Shown: one piece after another, positions 33,738-44,014 of the stretch
Layout of the letters: every line of letters starts with the position of its first letter
Numbering within the stretch: the stretch's first letter is position 1
Assembly: GCA_019802505.1 (NCBI GenBank)
Contig: JAFMOC010000810.1
Location: forward strand, 17,679-81,678
DNA from: Corydoras sp. C115
Taxonomy: Eukaryota; Chordata; Actinopteri; Siluriformes; Callichthyidae
Reading direction: 5' to 3'
Length of the DNA stretch: 64,000 nucleotides
Made by a program: the position numbers and the translations under genes
Notes under the pieces: model-generated
Told to the model about the DNA's origin: nothing
The model's database searches: none
What the model saw: only the letters and a program-made list of their open reading frames with translations

Positions 33738-34173
33738 TGTTGGAATTTATTAAACATAAAAGACATACATTGCATTAATTTATCCTAACTGTTTGAATGT
33801 ATGTAATCTATGTGTTTTAATGGTTCAACTGAAGATGCAAAACAGGAACAATGGGACAGTCAACAGAAACAGGCCTTAAGTTCATGCCCTAGGAGGAGGC
33901 AGGAAGCAGGACCAGATGGTGGAGAAGTCTGAGATGTTTAAGAGGATGTTCTCACCAAGACAAAGGACTGCTTATGCACCTACATAGGGAAAGGACAGCC
34001 CTCCTAAGGTTTATAAACTGAAGCTGGATCTTTGAGAGTCAGAGCTCTCTCATCAATCGTGGTTGCCTGCCATTGATGATTTTTCTGTACACTTGGTTGT
34101 TTATTCAGTAACTTGCATTAAAATCTGTTTGGAACAACCTGCATCTCCAAGGCCGTTTATTGAACATCTAACA
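33738..34173 (+). repeat. ERV-A 3' LTR
   Basis: TGTTGGAATTT to CATCTAACA, 436 bp, almost identical to the 5' LTR; an extra AGG in the run near 33890 is the main gap. It is followed by the GTAC duplicate at 34174-34177. Confidence 0.92.
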
Positions 34174-34342
34174 GTACCTTGTGCTTTTCGATCACTAATA
34201 ACACTACTAGTGCACTACATTTATAATACAGAGTGATTTTGAACGCGGTAAGCAGCCCGACAACAGAATAGTTGAGTAGTAATAGTTGAATCATTGAGAG
34301 GAGGAGCTACAGAGAATGAGTCATAAAGGAAGCTTGGATTTT

Positions 34343-34390
34343 GACCAATGAGAACACGTGCTCGCAGTGGAGCACTGGAGTTTATATATA
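34343..34390 (+). promoter_or_regulatory. Histone-type promoter (CCAAT and TATA)
   Basis: GACCAATGAG at 34343 and TTATATATA at 34382 precede the H2B-like ATG at 34447 by distances normal for a replication-dependent histone gene. Whether it is still used is unknown. Confidence 0.6.
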
Positions 34391-34446
34391 GCGCACTTCC
34401 AGCTGTTAAACGTTTATTCTGAGAACAGAGCCGCAGTCTGAGCATC

Positions 34447-34600
34447 ATGTCTGAACTATCGAAGTCCGAACCTCAGAAAGACTCAAAGAAAGCCGTTACC
34501 ATGACAACCGCTGAAGACAGAAAAGTAACACAGAAAGCAGAGCAATGAGAGCTACATTATCTACGTCTACAAGGTCCTGAAGCAGGTTCTAGTGATGGAG
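34447..34600 (+). pseudogene. Histone H2B pseudogene, 5' part
   Basis: The first frame reads MSELSKSEPQKDSKKAVT, close to the H2B N-terminal tail, and stops after about 33 codons. One base over, ESYIIYVYKVLKQV follows, matching the start of the H2B histone fold. The rest of the fold is missing. It is thus a truncated and frameshifted H2B gene that once encoded a nucleosome core protein. The TATA and CCAAT boxes upstream show that it came from a genomic duplicate rather than an mRNA copy. Its upstream region reappears inverted near 56090-56230, without the gene. Confidence 0.85.
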
Positions 34601-34734
34601 CTGCTGAAGCCTCTGAAACCTTGAAGCTTTCCATCAAATTGGTTCGAGAAAGGGTTCATTGCTCGGTGCTTCACTTACACACAACCCCCCCCCCCCTGCT
34701 GGTCAAAACTATTGAGATATTAATTAATTAATTA

Positions 34735-35063
34735 ATTAATTATCTCCCGCTTTATCCTCTATTAGGGTCGCGGTGGGGTTCCCCATGCCCATCCAGGGGA
34801 GAACGTTTCGGGCGCTGGGAAGATACACCCAGGACAGAGCGCCAATTTATCGCTGGGCACACAGACACGCACACAAACACACTCTACATGGGGAAATTTG
34901 TAGAACTCAATTGACTTGATCCATGTTTTTGAACTGTGGGAGGAACCCGGAGGAAACCCACGTGGACACGGGGAGAACATGGAAACTCCACCCAGATGGG
35001 GATTCGAACTGGGAATCCCTAGTGCTAAGAGGCGAACGTGCTAACCACTAAGCCACCGTGCCG
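34735..35063 (-). mobile_element. SINE-A, full length with target duplication
   Basis: Minus strand; A box near the 35063 end and tail next to a TTAA repeat at 34720-34740. TGAGATATTAAT flanks both sides. It lies downstream of the H2B pseudogene. Confidence 0.92.
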
Positions 35064-35450
35064 CTGAGATATTAATATGTTTGATAAATCATGATTTAAT
35101 AAACACGGAACATAAAACCTTAAGTTCACTATAAAAAGTTAAACCAGTAACTGAAGTTATAAAATAGGAGTTTGTGAACTGAATCGATTTCCAGTCAATC
35201 AGAGAATCAGAAGAGTGTTTTATCAGATAAAAACTAATGGATTGGTTAGATTCTTTGTGTTTGTGCAGATTTTGTTCCAAAATTCAAAAACATGATGGAA
35301 TTTAAAAATAGAATTACAGATATGACATTAATAAATGAATAAACAGGTTCGTATGTATTAAATAAAAAAATACATGTTCATAATCTGCTGTTCTTCAGGT
35401 TACATCGTGCAGAGTAATACATACATTTTACTTTATTTAATTTATTTCAG
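35064..35450. other. AT-rich DNA, no gene seen
   Basis: No coding, repeat or splice signal was recognised in this stretch. Confidence 0.5.
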
Positions 35451-35595
35451 GGCGGCACAGTGGCTTAGTGGTTAGCTCGTTCGCCTCTCAGCGCTGGGGA
35501 TTCCCGGTTCGAATCCCCATCTGGGTGGAGTTTCCATGTTGTCCACGTGGGTTTCCTCCGGGTTCTCTGGTTTCCTCCCACAGTCCAAAAACATG
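35451..35595 (+). mobile_element. SINE-A, 3' truncated
   Basis: The head and middle block are present up to CCAAAAACATG. The 3' half is absent. Confidence 0.88.
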
Positions 35596-35900
35596 CTCTG
35601 TTTTAAATAAAATAAAAATAAAAAACTAAGAAATTAGAGAAACATGCTTTTTATTAGAAATGCTTATATGCTTATACCTTCTCCTATTGGGTTGATTTAT
35701 TTTGGAACTTAAAGAAAAACATTGGTTAAGACATTCCCCTTGAAAGTCAATATATTATTTATGTTTTATTATCAACCTTTATTATAATACTGGCAAAATA
35801 TTACACTCACAAAGTTAAAAATTGCCATCTTATATATTTTTTATCTTTTTTTGAACTCCGTTCTTAAAATATATTTACAAACAATGAATACAATAGGAAG

Positions 35901-36193
35901 GGCGGCACAGTGGCTTAGTGGTTAGCACGTTCGCCTCTCAGCGCTAGGGATTCCCGGTTTCCTCCGGGTTCTCCGGTTTCCTCCCACAGTCCAAAAACAT
36001 GGATCAAGTTAATTGAGTTCTCTAAAATTTCCCCTTATAGAGTGTGTTAGTGTGTACCCAGCGATGGATTGGCGCCCTGTCCTGGGTCTATCTGCCCAGC
36101 GCCCGAGACGTTCTCCCCTGGATGGGCATGGGGAACCCCACCGCGACCCTAATAGAGGATAAAGCGGGAGATTATGAATGAATGAATGAATGA
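35901..36193 (+). mobile_element. SINE-A with an internal gap and target duplication
   Basis: About 40 bp are missing after GGGATTCCCGG, removing the B box. The tail is intact and AATACAATAGG flanks both sides. It was probably mobilised before losing the B box, or lost it afterwards. Confidence 0.9.
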
Positions 36194-37162
36194 ATACAAT
36201 AGGCTTATCTTTAAATAAAAAAAATCCATCGATCTCTAAAAATGTTGAAACTTTACAATTGTGTTTAAGTCGTCATCCTCTGAGGCGTTGCTTTGGTGGA
36301 TCGCTCTTTTGTTTTCTGGTGTTAAGACGACTGTTAAACGTCCGACTCAAAGAGTGCAAGGGAGACGTGGATGCGGAATAACAAATTTGTTTATTGAATA
36401 AATGACAGCGGCAGCTGAGTAGCACGATAGTGTGGAGGCAATCGGCAGCAGGAGCACTGTGGTACTCGGCAGGAGTAACGAGCGTGGCTTGATGACCAGG
36501 ATAATTAAATCAGATTTACAATAACAAGTTCCTGTTTTCTCAGTAAAAAAATCATCTAAAAAAAATCACAATTGAATTTCAATTTACAGATTAATTGATT
36601 ATTAAATTAATCATTAGTCTATAGACCTTCTGGTGTTTTTGTGTCTCTTGGAACATGGTAGCTGGTTTAAACAAAGTCTTTTATAAATTCTTCCAAAGGT
36701 TAGAAAATAAAGGATAGTGGAGGTAAATTACATGAAATTAAAATATAAATGTAAAATCAATAAAAACACTGTTTATAGATAATTTGGTAAATAGGATGTC
36801 ATACATTTGTTTTCTTTCCACTACGTCCTGAAAGGTTCTTAACTGTTCCATAAGCAGCAAATGTGCTTCAATAAAACTTCAAATTTGGCAAACTGAATTA
36901 CTAAACCTTTCTACCTTATATGTCACACAGCGATTCTATTTATTGTAAACATCATGAGTTAGAGCATCTGCACTTCTAGGTGTATTGTGGACATCGTCAT
37001 GTAGACATCTGTCATCTTATGCTTGTTTTTATAATTGTAGAATAATTTCTGCCCAAAGATTTGTATACTTATATTTGTATACAATGTTTGCAAAATATTT
37101 GGATAAAAACTTGGTTACTGTGAGCTGGAAGAAGTTTTTCCTCTACTGTGAGTGTGCTAGTG
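36194..37162 (-). other. 3' flank of ZNF-5, no gene seen
   Basis: The part from about 36480 matches the ZNF-2 flank in the same relative orientation. A block at 36265-36330 (GTCATCCTCTGAGG...) matches 24490-24550 and 53470-53540 in direct orientation, so the duplicate has a rearranged edge here. Confidence 0.5.
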
Positions 37163-38175
37163 TCATTTCAAATTACATATTCGGGAAAAACCTTTTCCAC
37201 ACTGCGAGTAGAAATATGTTTTCTCTCCTGTGTGAATACACTGATGCTTTATAAGACTACCCTGCTGAGTAAAACTCTTACCACAATTTGAGCAGGAATA
37301 TGGTTTCTCTCCTGTGTGAATACGCTGATGCACTGTAAGATAACTCTGCTGAGAAAAACTTTTACCAGAATTTGAGCAGAAATAGGGTTTTTCTCCTATG
37401 TGAATACGCTGATGTTTTGTAAGACTACTCTGCTGAGTAAAATTCTTACCACAATTTGAGCAGGAATATGGTTTCTCTCCTGTGTGAATACGCTGATGCC
37501 GTTTAAGATGACTCTGATGAGTAAAATTCTTTCCACACTGTGAGCACATATATGGTTTTACTCCTGTGTGAATACGCTGATGTTTTGTAAGACTATTCTG
37601 CCGAGTAAAACTCTTTCCACACTGTGAGCAGGAAAAGGGTTTTTCTCCGGTGTGAATGCGCTGATGATCTTTAAGATTACACTGTGTAGTAAAACCTTTT
37701 CCACACTGTGAGCAGGAATAGGGTTTTTCTTCTGTGTGAATACGCTGATGCAGTATAAGACTACTCTGCCGAGTAAAACCTCTCACACTGTGAGCAGGAA
37801 AATGGTTTTTCTCCGGTGTGAATGCGCAGATGTTGCATAAGATGACCCCGTTGAGTAAAACCTTTTCCACACTGTGAGCAGGAAAAAGTATTTTCTTCTG
37901 TGTGAATACGCTGATGCCGTTTAAGATTACTCTTATAAGTAAAACTTTTTCCGCATTGTGAGCACATAAATGGTTTTTCTTCTGTGTGAATGGGCTGCTG
38001 TTGGTGAGGTTGAAACTGTGAAGTATAAGACTTTTCATCCTGAGAGTAGGGACGTGGCTTTTCTTCTGTTTTAACACCCTGGGGACCACTAAGGGACATT
38101 CCATCGACAGTGTATGTAGAAATAGTTTTCTTCTCCTCTGTGGATGCGCTCATGTTCACTCTGTAAAATGTATTC
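37163..38175 (-). pseudogene. ZNF-5 finger exon, frameshifted
   Basis: The exon starts after TGCATTCAG at 38175 and reads in phase from the upstream exon through NTFYRVN into the ATG at 38153. The first finger is degenerate (its Cys pair reads YSQD), fingers 2 and 3 are good, and in finger 4 a small deletion near 37785 (CTCTCACAC for CTTTTCCACAC) shifts the frame. Finger sequence continues in the new frame to TGA at 37163, giving about seven more fingers; one reads CSNSGK with a lost Cys and the last is cut after SRICNLK. Without a way round the shift the protein would end after three or four fingers. Confidence 0.85.
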
Positions 38176-38419
38176 CTGAATGCATAAAGATGACTTTTTT
38201 TTTCTTTTATGAATGCGCTGATTTCGACATGTTATTTCTCCATAGTGAAAAATGTATTCTCCACAGAATTGGTAATTTGTGTTTTGAATGTTTTCAAGTT
38301 GTGGTAAATGTTGTCAGGGTTTGCATAAGATCTGGTTGTAGTTTTACCTTAGATGTCTGGTTCTTAATTCATGTATTCATACAGAGTCTTGGTGTGGTTT
38401 AACATTCATCACCACTCAC

Positions 38420-38630
38420 TGTAGAAATCCAAAGGAAGAGTTCATAGCGTGTGGACACTCCAGATTCACACAACAGATGTTGTCCTTAACAGGGTAAAGC
38501 TGCAGGGCACATTTCTGAGGTCCACTCCAATTCTGCCACATTGAAAATCTCCACACATGCTTGAGAACATCTTCATAGCCTATTTGAAGGCTGTCCTGTT
38601 TCTCTGTTATGGCCACATCAATTTGTGAGT
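38420..38630 (-). CDS. ZNF-5 exon 3: conserved 70-codon exon of unknown function
   Basis: An open exon of 211 bp between a TTTTAAAG acceptor and a CTACA|GTGAGT donor. It enters in phase 1, matching the end of exon 2, and leaves in phase 2, matching the finger exon. The peptide starts DSQIDVAITEKQDSLQIGYE and has Trp-rich (HVWRFSMWQNW) and Cys-containing (NICCVNLECPHAM) parts. It is not KRAB, SCAN, BTB or a C2H2 finger. Damaged versions lie at the same place in ZNF-1, ZNF-4 and ZNF-6. It could be a family-specific effector or dimerisation domain; that is inference from position. I do not recognise the sequence. Confidence 0.6.
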
Positions 38631-40030
38631 CTTTAAAACCAGAAAAAAACAAACAGATTTCATGCTTTTATTTGCAAATACAATATTTATAGTCCAACAC
38701 AAAATCTTAGTCATCATTCTAGATCAGAAATTCATAATAAGACCTTTTGAGGAGCCCCCTCGATGCTCTTTATCCAGCTATCTTATGGTACTATCAGGGT
38801 TTGTAATCAAGAACCACTGTTCTAGATAATGTGTATTAGTTTATTGGTCAATTAACACATTTTTCCAGTTTAAAGTCAATAAAGTTTAAATACATCATGC
38901 TGCATCACACATCTGTTATAATGCACATATCCAACCACAGTTTTGAATGAGAAAAAAAAAAAATTATTTTACATCTTACATCATTCTGATGCCATTTGCT
39001 GGATCTTCAGATATGTAGTGAGGCAGACCAAGCAAAGCTGCAGACCTCCTTTTCTAATGTGTGTTTTATAAGATACATAATTGTGGTATGAGGGTGTGAT
39101 GGGCAGAGCCTGCAGACAAAAGACAGGCTTAGGACACAGATAAATGTAAATGGTAACATGCTTGGGATGAATGTCACTAATTATCTCTCCTCTTATTGAC
39201 AGTAAAAGAGGTCGGAAGCAGACAGAAGTGAGAAAGAGCTTGAACCCTACTGAGGGAGAAATGCTAGTAAAAATGTGATTTACTTTGACTTCTGTTTTAT
39301 AACCCAGAGTATGAACCAAAGATAGTTTATGTTTTGTCTGGCCAAATTCATTTTATTTGCTTACATTATTTCTGTATTTCAGTTCTACGAAACATTCCAT
39401 ACAAACTACATATTTAAAATATAAAAAACAGACTGCCCTCTGAAACTTTTACGTACTGAATCCATAGACACAAATGTAAAAGTCAAAAGAAAATCGGCCA
39501 GCACTCATAATATCAATTCTATTTATTGACCCATTTGAACACACTGAGGAAGGCCTAATGGTGGAACTGTTTCTGTTAGTGAGTCAATAAATGTAATTGA
39601 TATTATATGAGTTCTGTCTTCATGTAAAACCTATATAACAATATGAGATCCACAGGGAATTGTAATAATGATTTAGTAAAAAATGATTGTCAGATGATTC
39701 AAGGTTTTTTTCCCCAACCACAGTCCCCCCCGAATGTCCTATCTGTTTAAACAACTTGTTAAAACTAAAACATAATAACTCACACAGTAATTACCCAATG
39801 AGAGGCCCTAACCTTTTTGCTTATTTAAATCCAGATAGTGATTTTTTTTTTTTAACCAGGCAGTGTATATATTGCTTTAACATACTCTGTTTTATTTAAT
39901 AAATTTATTTTAATATGGTCACTATTTTCAAAAGTTATTACTAAATATTATGTAACATTTTACAGAATCAGAAATTGTTTAACACTAATTTTTGTGTAGT
40001 TTGTGGTGGTATCATGGGTAATGATCTCAC
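38631..40030 (-). other. Intron of ZNF-5
   Basis: AT-rich; it shares blocks with the other introns (for example 38985-39060 with 2270-2310, 20740-20780 and 45510-45560). The fossil Tc1 found in the other copies is absent. The open frame at 38981-39319 lacks splice support, so it is not called a gene. Confidence 0.55.
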
Positions 40031-40118
40031 CTGGACTGGTAACAGGTTCAGGGTGTTTCTCCTCCTTTTATTAAATGAGAGCTGGGATAGGATCCATCAC
40101 CTCCATGACCTTGTTCAT
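40031..40118 (-). pseudogene. ZNF-5 leader exon with stops
   Basis: ATG at 40118 (MNKVMEVMDPIPALI) then two stops, TAA TAA at 40068-40073, where other copies have CAA CAA; two C-to-T changes explain both. The donor CCAG|GTGAG is intact. The upstream acceptor is also weak here, so ZNF-5 cannot make the full leader. Confidence 0.8.
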
Positions 40119-40410
40119 GATAACAGTTAAAATAAATAAAATGTTTTTCTTATCTTATTGAAATTTAAGTTCACTGCATTGTGGTTTGTTTAATAAGAGA
40201 GTTCTGAGAGAGAATCCTGAACATGTCATTTTATACTTTATTATTTCAGATTACACTGCATTCACATACATCTTTAACGTTATTAGGATTATAAACAATG
40301 ACGTCATCTAGAACAACGTCTTAAAGAAATGCACCTTCTATCAGTCTTATTTACATCCTGATGATCCACACAGAGTACAAAGCTTTAATAAGTTTAATAA
40401 AGACTCTCAC

Positions 40411-40605
40411 CTTCAGTAATGAACTGGATTTGATCTGATGATAATAATGATGACGTGCACAACTTTTTCTTTTTAATTCAATCTCTCGGAGCTCTAAACA
40501 CACGTGCTGCTGCTGTTGTTCTCTTTTCTTCGTTTCCTGTTTATTGTCGGTTAGGTTTCCAGATTAGTTCGATAACGCCACCTAGTGTTTATACGCGCTT
40601 TAATA
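40411..40605 (-). other. ZNF-5 exon 1 (5' UTR)
   Basis: It matches exon 1 of the other copies and ends at TTACTGAAG|GTGAGA on the minus strand. It faces ZNF-6 exon 1 head to head. Confidence 0.65.
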
Positions 40606-40944
40606 CATATTAAGTTGGCTTCTCAAACCTCATACTATGAAACAACGGAAAATCACTTTAATTACAAAACCTAACATGGATGTTATTTTTTTGGGACAAC
40701 TGGAGACCTATAACTTTGTTATTTACTGATTACAAAATTTTAGCACAGGCTTTTGCTGAGCGACTAAATGAAGGACTGAAGGGTGTAATTGATGAAAACC
40801 AATCAGTCTTTGTTAAGGGAAGAAATATAAATAAACATATTAGGTTAATAATTGATATGATAGATTATTGTGACTCTATCTATGAAGGTAGCTCGATTTT
40901 GTTCCTTGATATATAAAAAATTCAATTCAATTTGATTGAGTACT

Positions 40945-40971
40945 CGCGGGGGGGGGGGGGGGGGGGGGGGG
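40945..40971 (+). repeat. Poly-G run
   Basis: About 24 consecutive G bases, interrupted only at the edge, between the LINE fragment and a SINE-A. It could form a G-quadruplex or mark an assembly weak point. Confidence 0.85.
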
Positions 40972-41236
40972 AAACAGCCCAGGACACAGCGCCAGTCTAT
41001 TTCTAGGCACACTCACTCACACAAACACACTCACACACACACACTTTATGAGGCAATGTCAAGATTTCAATTCACCTTTAAATCCATGTTTTTGGAGTGT
41101 GGGAGGAATCCGGAGAACCCAGAGGAAACCCACATGCACACGGGGAGAACGTGAAAACTCCACCTAGATCGGGATTCAAACCTGGATCCCCAGAGCTGAG
41201 AGGAAAACGTGCTAAACACTAAGATACCATGTCCCC
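40972..41236 (-). mobile_element. SINE-A, older copy
   Basis: Minus strand, many substitutions, truncated at the tail by the poly-G run. The middle block GTGGGTTTCCTCTGGG is readable. Confidence 0.8.
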
Positions 41237-41734
41237 ATTATTTTTATATTATGGTATTTTATTTTGGAGATCATTTTTGTGAAGTTATTAAGATATATAA
41301 CAATATCCCTACCTCAGTTTCTTTAAATCAAAATTCACTTCTAGATTAAATATCCAGCGTCGTATTCACCAGTGTTGTCTTAATTAAAGTTAAAGTTTTT
41401 CATCCTAACTAACCTCAATTATTAACCCTTCAGATGAATAATAATGAGTTGCATGGGGTTAATCTATTTGATAGATAATACAGGATTAGTCAGTTTGCAA
41501 ATGCTACAGCTTTGTTTTTGAAAAATGTTTTAATGTTAAAAAAAAGCCCTAAATGTAATCTCAATGTTTTCCAAGGCCTCTGGTTTGAGACTCAACCTTA
41601 AAAAATGTGAGATCTTTTCTATTCATAACTGTATATATCAAAACATTTGGTCAATCAGGGTTGAGAATGAAGTTAAATATGTGAGAGCATTATTAATCTC
41701 TAAGAGAGAATAAAACAGGTGGATTTGGGATCAC

Positions 41735-41840
41735 TGTAGAACGCATGCGGTTTTGGAGCTCCCAAACGGGCTTTGTTAGCGCATGCGCTTTGAAGACGTC
41801 TGAAAACAGGTGCGATTTGGATCCGTCGGAGAACGGGTAT
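41735..41840 (+). repeat. 72-bp satellite, about 1.5 units
   Basis: A perfect GCGCATGCGC lies at 41779-41788 with a partial unit before it and a GAACGGGTATGC block after. An L1 fragment follows directly. Confidence 0.75.
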
Positions 41841-42050
41841 GCTTTTACTGTATTTGTTATTTTATTTTGTGCATTTATTAAGATGTTATATAGCGATATC
41901 TTTACCTCGGTTTCTATAAATCCAGAACTCACCTCTAGATTGAAGATCCTGCGGGGTTGTTCTATTTCCCCAAAGTTTTTCATCCTAACTACTTAATTAT
42001 TAGTTCTTCAAATTAATAATAACCCAGAGTTGTATGGGATTATTACAGGT
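41841..42050 (+). mobile_element. L1/Tx1-type LINE fragment next to the satellite
   Basis: A match to the reverse of 13925-14135; the plus frame includes AFIKMLYSDIFTSVS. In both places the 72-bp satellite lies just upstream on the coding strand of the LINE. Confidence 0.6.
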
Positions 42051-42069
42051 GTGTGTGAAAAGACAACAT

Positions 42070-42279
42070 AATGATATTTATTGAAGGGCATCTTCCAAAC
42101 AGTAGGTGGCGGTGTTTCACTAATCTGGAAACCTAACCCCCAATAAACAGGAAGAGAAGCAAAGGAACAATAACAGCAGCACCTCGTGTGTTTAGAGCTC
42201 TGAGAGATTTAACAAAAAATAAAAGTTGTGCACGTCATCATTATTATCATCAGATCAAATCCAGTTCATTACTGAAGTT
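42070..42279 (+). other. ZNF-6 exon 1 with a lost donor
   Basis: The same exon as in the other copies, but the donor reads GAAG|TTGAGA instead of GAAG|GTGAGA (42279-42284), so normal splicing at this point should fail. An LTR sits 12 bp further on. Confidence 0.7.
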
Positions 42280-42291
42280 GAGATTCTGTAT

Positions 42292-42677
42292 TGTTAGGAT
42301 CTTTTGATTTTGAAAAAGGCAGAAAGAACGAGCTGATGCAAAATGGTCGCCTCAACTGATTTATTGAGGACAAAGAGAATACTTCATGGACACCTCCAGT
42401 AACTCACGCTGGCCAGCGGTCTTCCTCCTCAGCGTTCTGATGCTGTCTCTCTCCCCGTCTGAGTGAAAGTGCCCTCCCTCGTGTTTACCTGGATGTATAT
42501 TACGTCTAGTTCCCGCCCCTTAACTGCTTTAAGCCAATCACAGATTACCGCCCTAGGTTTTAAATCAGCCAATCTCAGCCCAGTATTTTCCTAGTGGCGG
42601 GAAATCCAAGGTCCTTTGTTTGGCTTCCGGCCATATTGGAATTCTCATAATGTATAAGGAATTTAAAATTCCTGACA
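42292..42677 (-). mobile_element. Solo LTR in ZNF-6 intron 1
   Basis: On the minus strand it runs TGTCAGGAATT ... GATCCTAACA, 386 bp, with GTAT target duplicates at 42288-42291 and 42678-42681. It carries two GATTGGCT (CCAAT) motifs and AATAAA about 60 bp from its 3' end. No internal region is present, so it formed by LTR-LTR recombination. It differs from the ERV-A LTR. Confidence 0.88.
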
Positions 42678-42915
42678 GTATTAAACTTATTAAAGCTTTA
42701 TACTACGTGTAGATCATCGGGATGAAAATAAGACTGATAGAAAGTGGATTTTAGATTTAAGACTGTTTTCTAGATGCTGTTATTGTTTATAATGCTAATA
42801 ACATAAAATATTAATGTGAATGCACAGTAATCAGAAGTAATAAAGTATAAAATGGTATGTTTATGATTCTCTCTCATTACTCAGTCCTTAAACAAACCAA
42901 ACGAACTTTTTTCAG

Positions 42916-43042
42916 CAAAACAACTAAAACATTTCATTTATTTGGACTGTCATCATGAACAAGGTCGTGGAGGTGATGGATCCTATCCCAGCTCTCATTC
43001 AACAAAAGGAGAAGAAACACCCTGAACCTGTTACCAGTCTAG
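42916..43042 (+). CDS. ZNF-6 leader exon (exon 2)
   Basis: The exon follows a TTTTTTCAG acceptor, has an intact ATG at 42955, and gives about 29 codons (MNKVVEVMDPIPALIQQ ... PVTSL) to a GTGAG donor at 43043 in phase 1. It is the cleanest leader in the window, yet the rest of ZNF-6 is broken. Confidence 0.65.
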
Positions 43043-44014
43043 GTGAGATTATTAACCACAATGCCACCATACCACCACAAACTACACAAAAGTAAATCAC
43101 TACACAAAGTCGGAGTCTGTAAAATGTTAATTGATATTTAGTAACTAACATCAGATATAATGACTATATTAAAATTCATCAATTAAATAAAACATTTTTA
43201 CTTTAAAACAATATAAACACTACCTGGTTAAAAAAGTCACTATCTGGATTTAACTAAGCAAATGGGTAAGGGCCTCTATTTTATGGTTTCTGCCTCTTTA
43301 AGAACATTGACAATGTTAATTTACGTTAAGGTTTTAAAGGTTCCAAAGTCACAATTAAGGGTCAAAGTGTTTAATAAGGAGTTGAAGAGCGACAAGCATG
43401 AAGCTATATGCTCTCTTTGATATTTAATGCAGACAATGAGGTTTGTGTGCTGTTTGTATGCTATTTGGGTTTATGTAAAGTTTATTACCTTTTCTAGTAT
43501 TAAGATGAATTCATATGTAATTGTGGTATTAAGTCAATATGTAAATTTGTGGGGTTAAACTTGCAAAGGATCGTTCTTAAGATTAATAGTTTACATATAT
43601 ATATGTATATTTGTTTATGTGATTTATGTTGCAGTTATTACAGTTGGGTGTAAAGGTTATATACAAAGTTAAGGTATAATTTAAGAATAAACCTAATCAG
43701 TGTTGGAAAGAGTATTTTTGCTGTCGACTTGAAATCGGAGAGAGCTACAGAGTGATTATGTTTTAGCTGTTTAAGTTATTTAAACTGTTAGGAGAGTGGG
43801 GCGGCATCATCTTTGATCCTTAAGGACTGTATTCAGAAAAAAATCCTTGAATGATCATGATCAGTGATCACTTAAACATTTGGTAGAAAAACAACAGTGA
43901 TATTTAATTTAACTGTGAAAGTAATAACATTTCACATGCACAGTGTGAAGTAAACTTAAGGGACTGGGACTAAACAGCTGTGCAGCATTAAGAAAAGCAC
44001 TTAAAAGCACCTAA

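Larger units (their letters stand above)
25891..34173 (+). mobile_element. ERV-A: endogenous retrovirus with two LTRs, defective
   Basis: An 8.3 kb provirus-like insertion with GTAC target duplicates (25887-25890 and 34174-34177), LTRs of 433 and 436 bp, a primer site and a polypurine tract (GAAAGGGGGGAC just before 33738). Order: leader, gag-like frames, a protease remnant, no recognisable polymerase, then decayed DNA carrying an L2 LINE fragment. Stops and frame changes break every gene. The almost identical LTRs imply a recent insertion, so the broken coding region was probably copied in trans from a similarly defective parent or has been kept by recombination. It sits beside the H2B pseudogene segment. 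Confidence 0.9.
40670..41690 (+). mobile_element. L1/Tx1-type LINE fragment, split by a SINE
   Basis: The frame at 40680-40916 reads NWRPITLLFTDYKILAQAFAERL, DENQSVFVKGRNI and SILFLDI, the fingers-palm part of an L1/Tx1 reverse transcriptase. After the SINE-A at 40972-41236 the sequence continues at 41240-41690 with broken pieces of the same protein (for example a decayed FAxxTALFLKN block, the place of the catalytic YADD/FADD). Stops and indels are dense, so it is long dead. Confidence 0.75.

Noticed and set aside
38981..39319. Open frame of 112 codons on the minus strand
   Set aside because: It falls in intron sequence shared with other copies where the frame is not kept, and it has no clear splice sites or domain.
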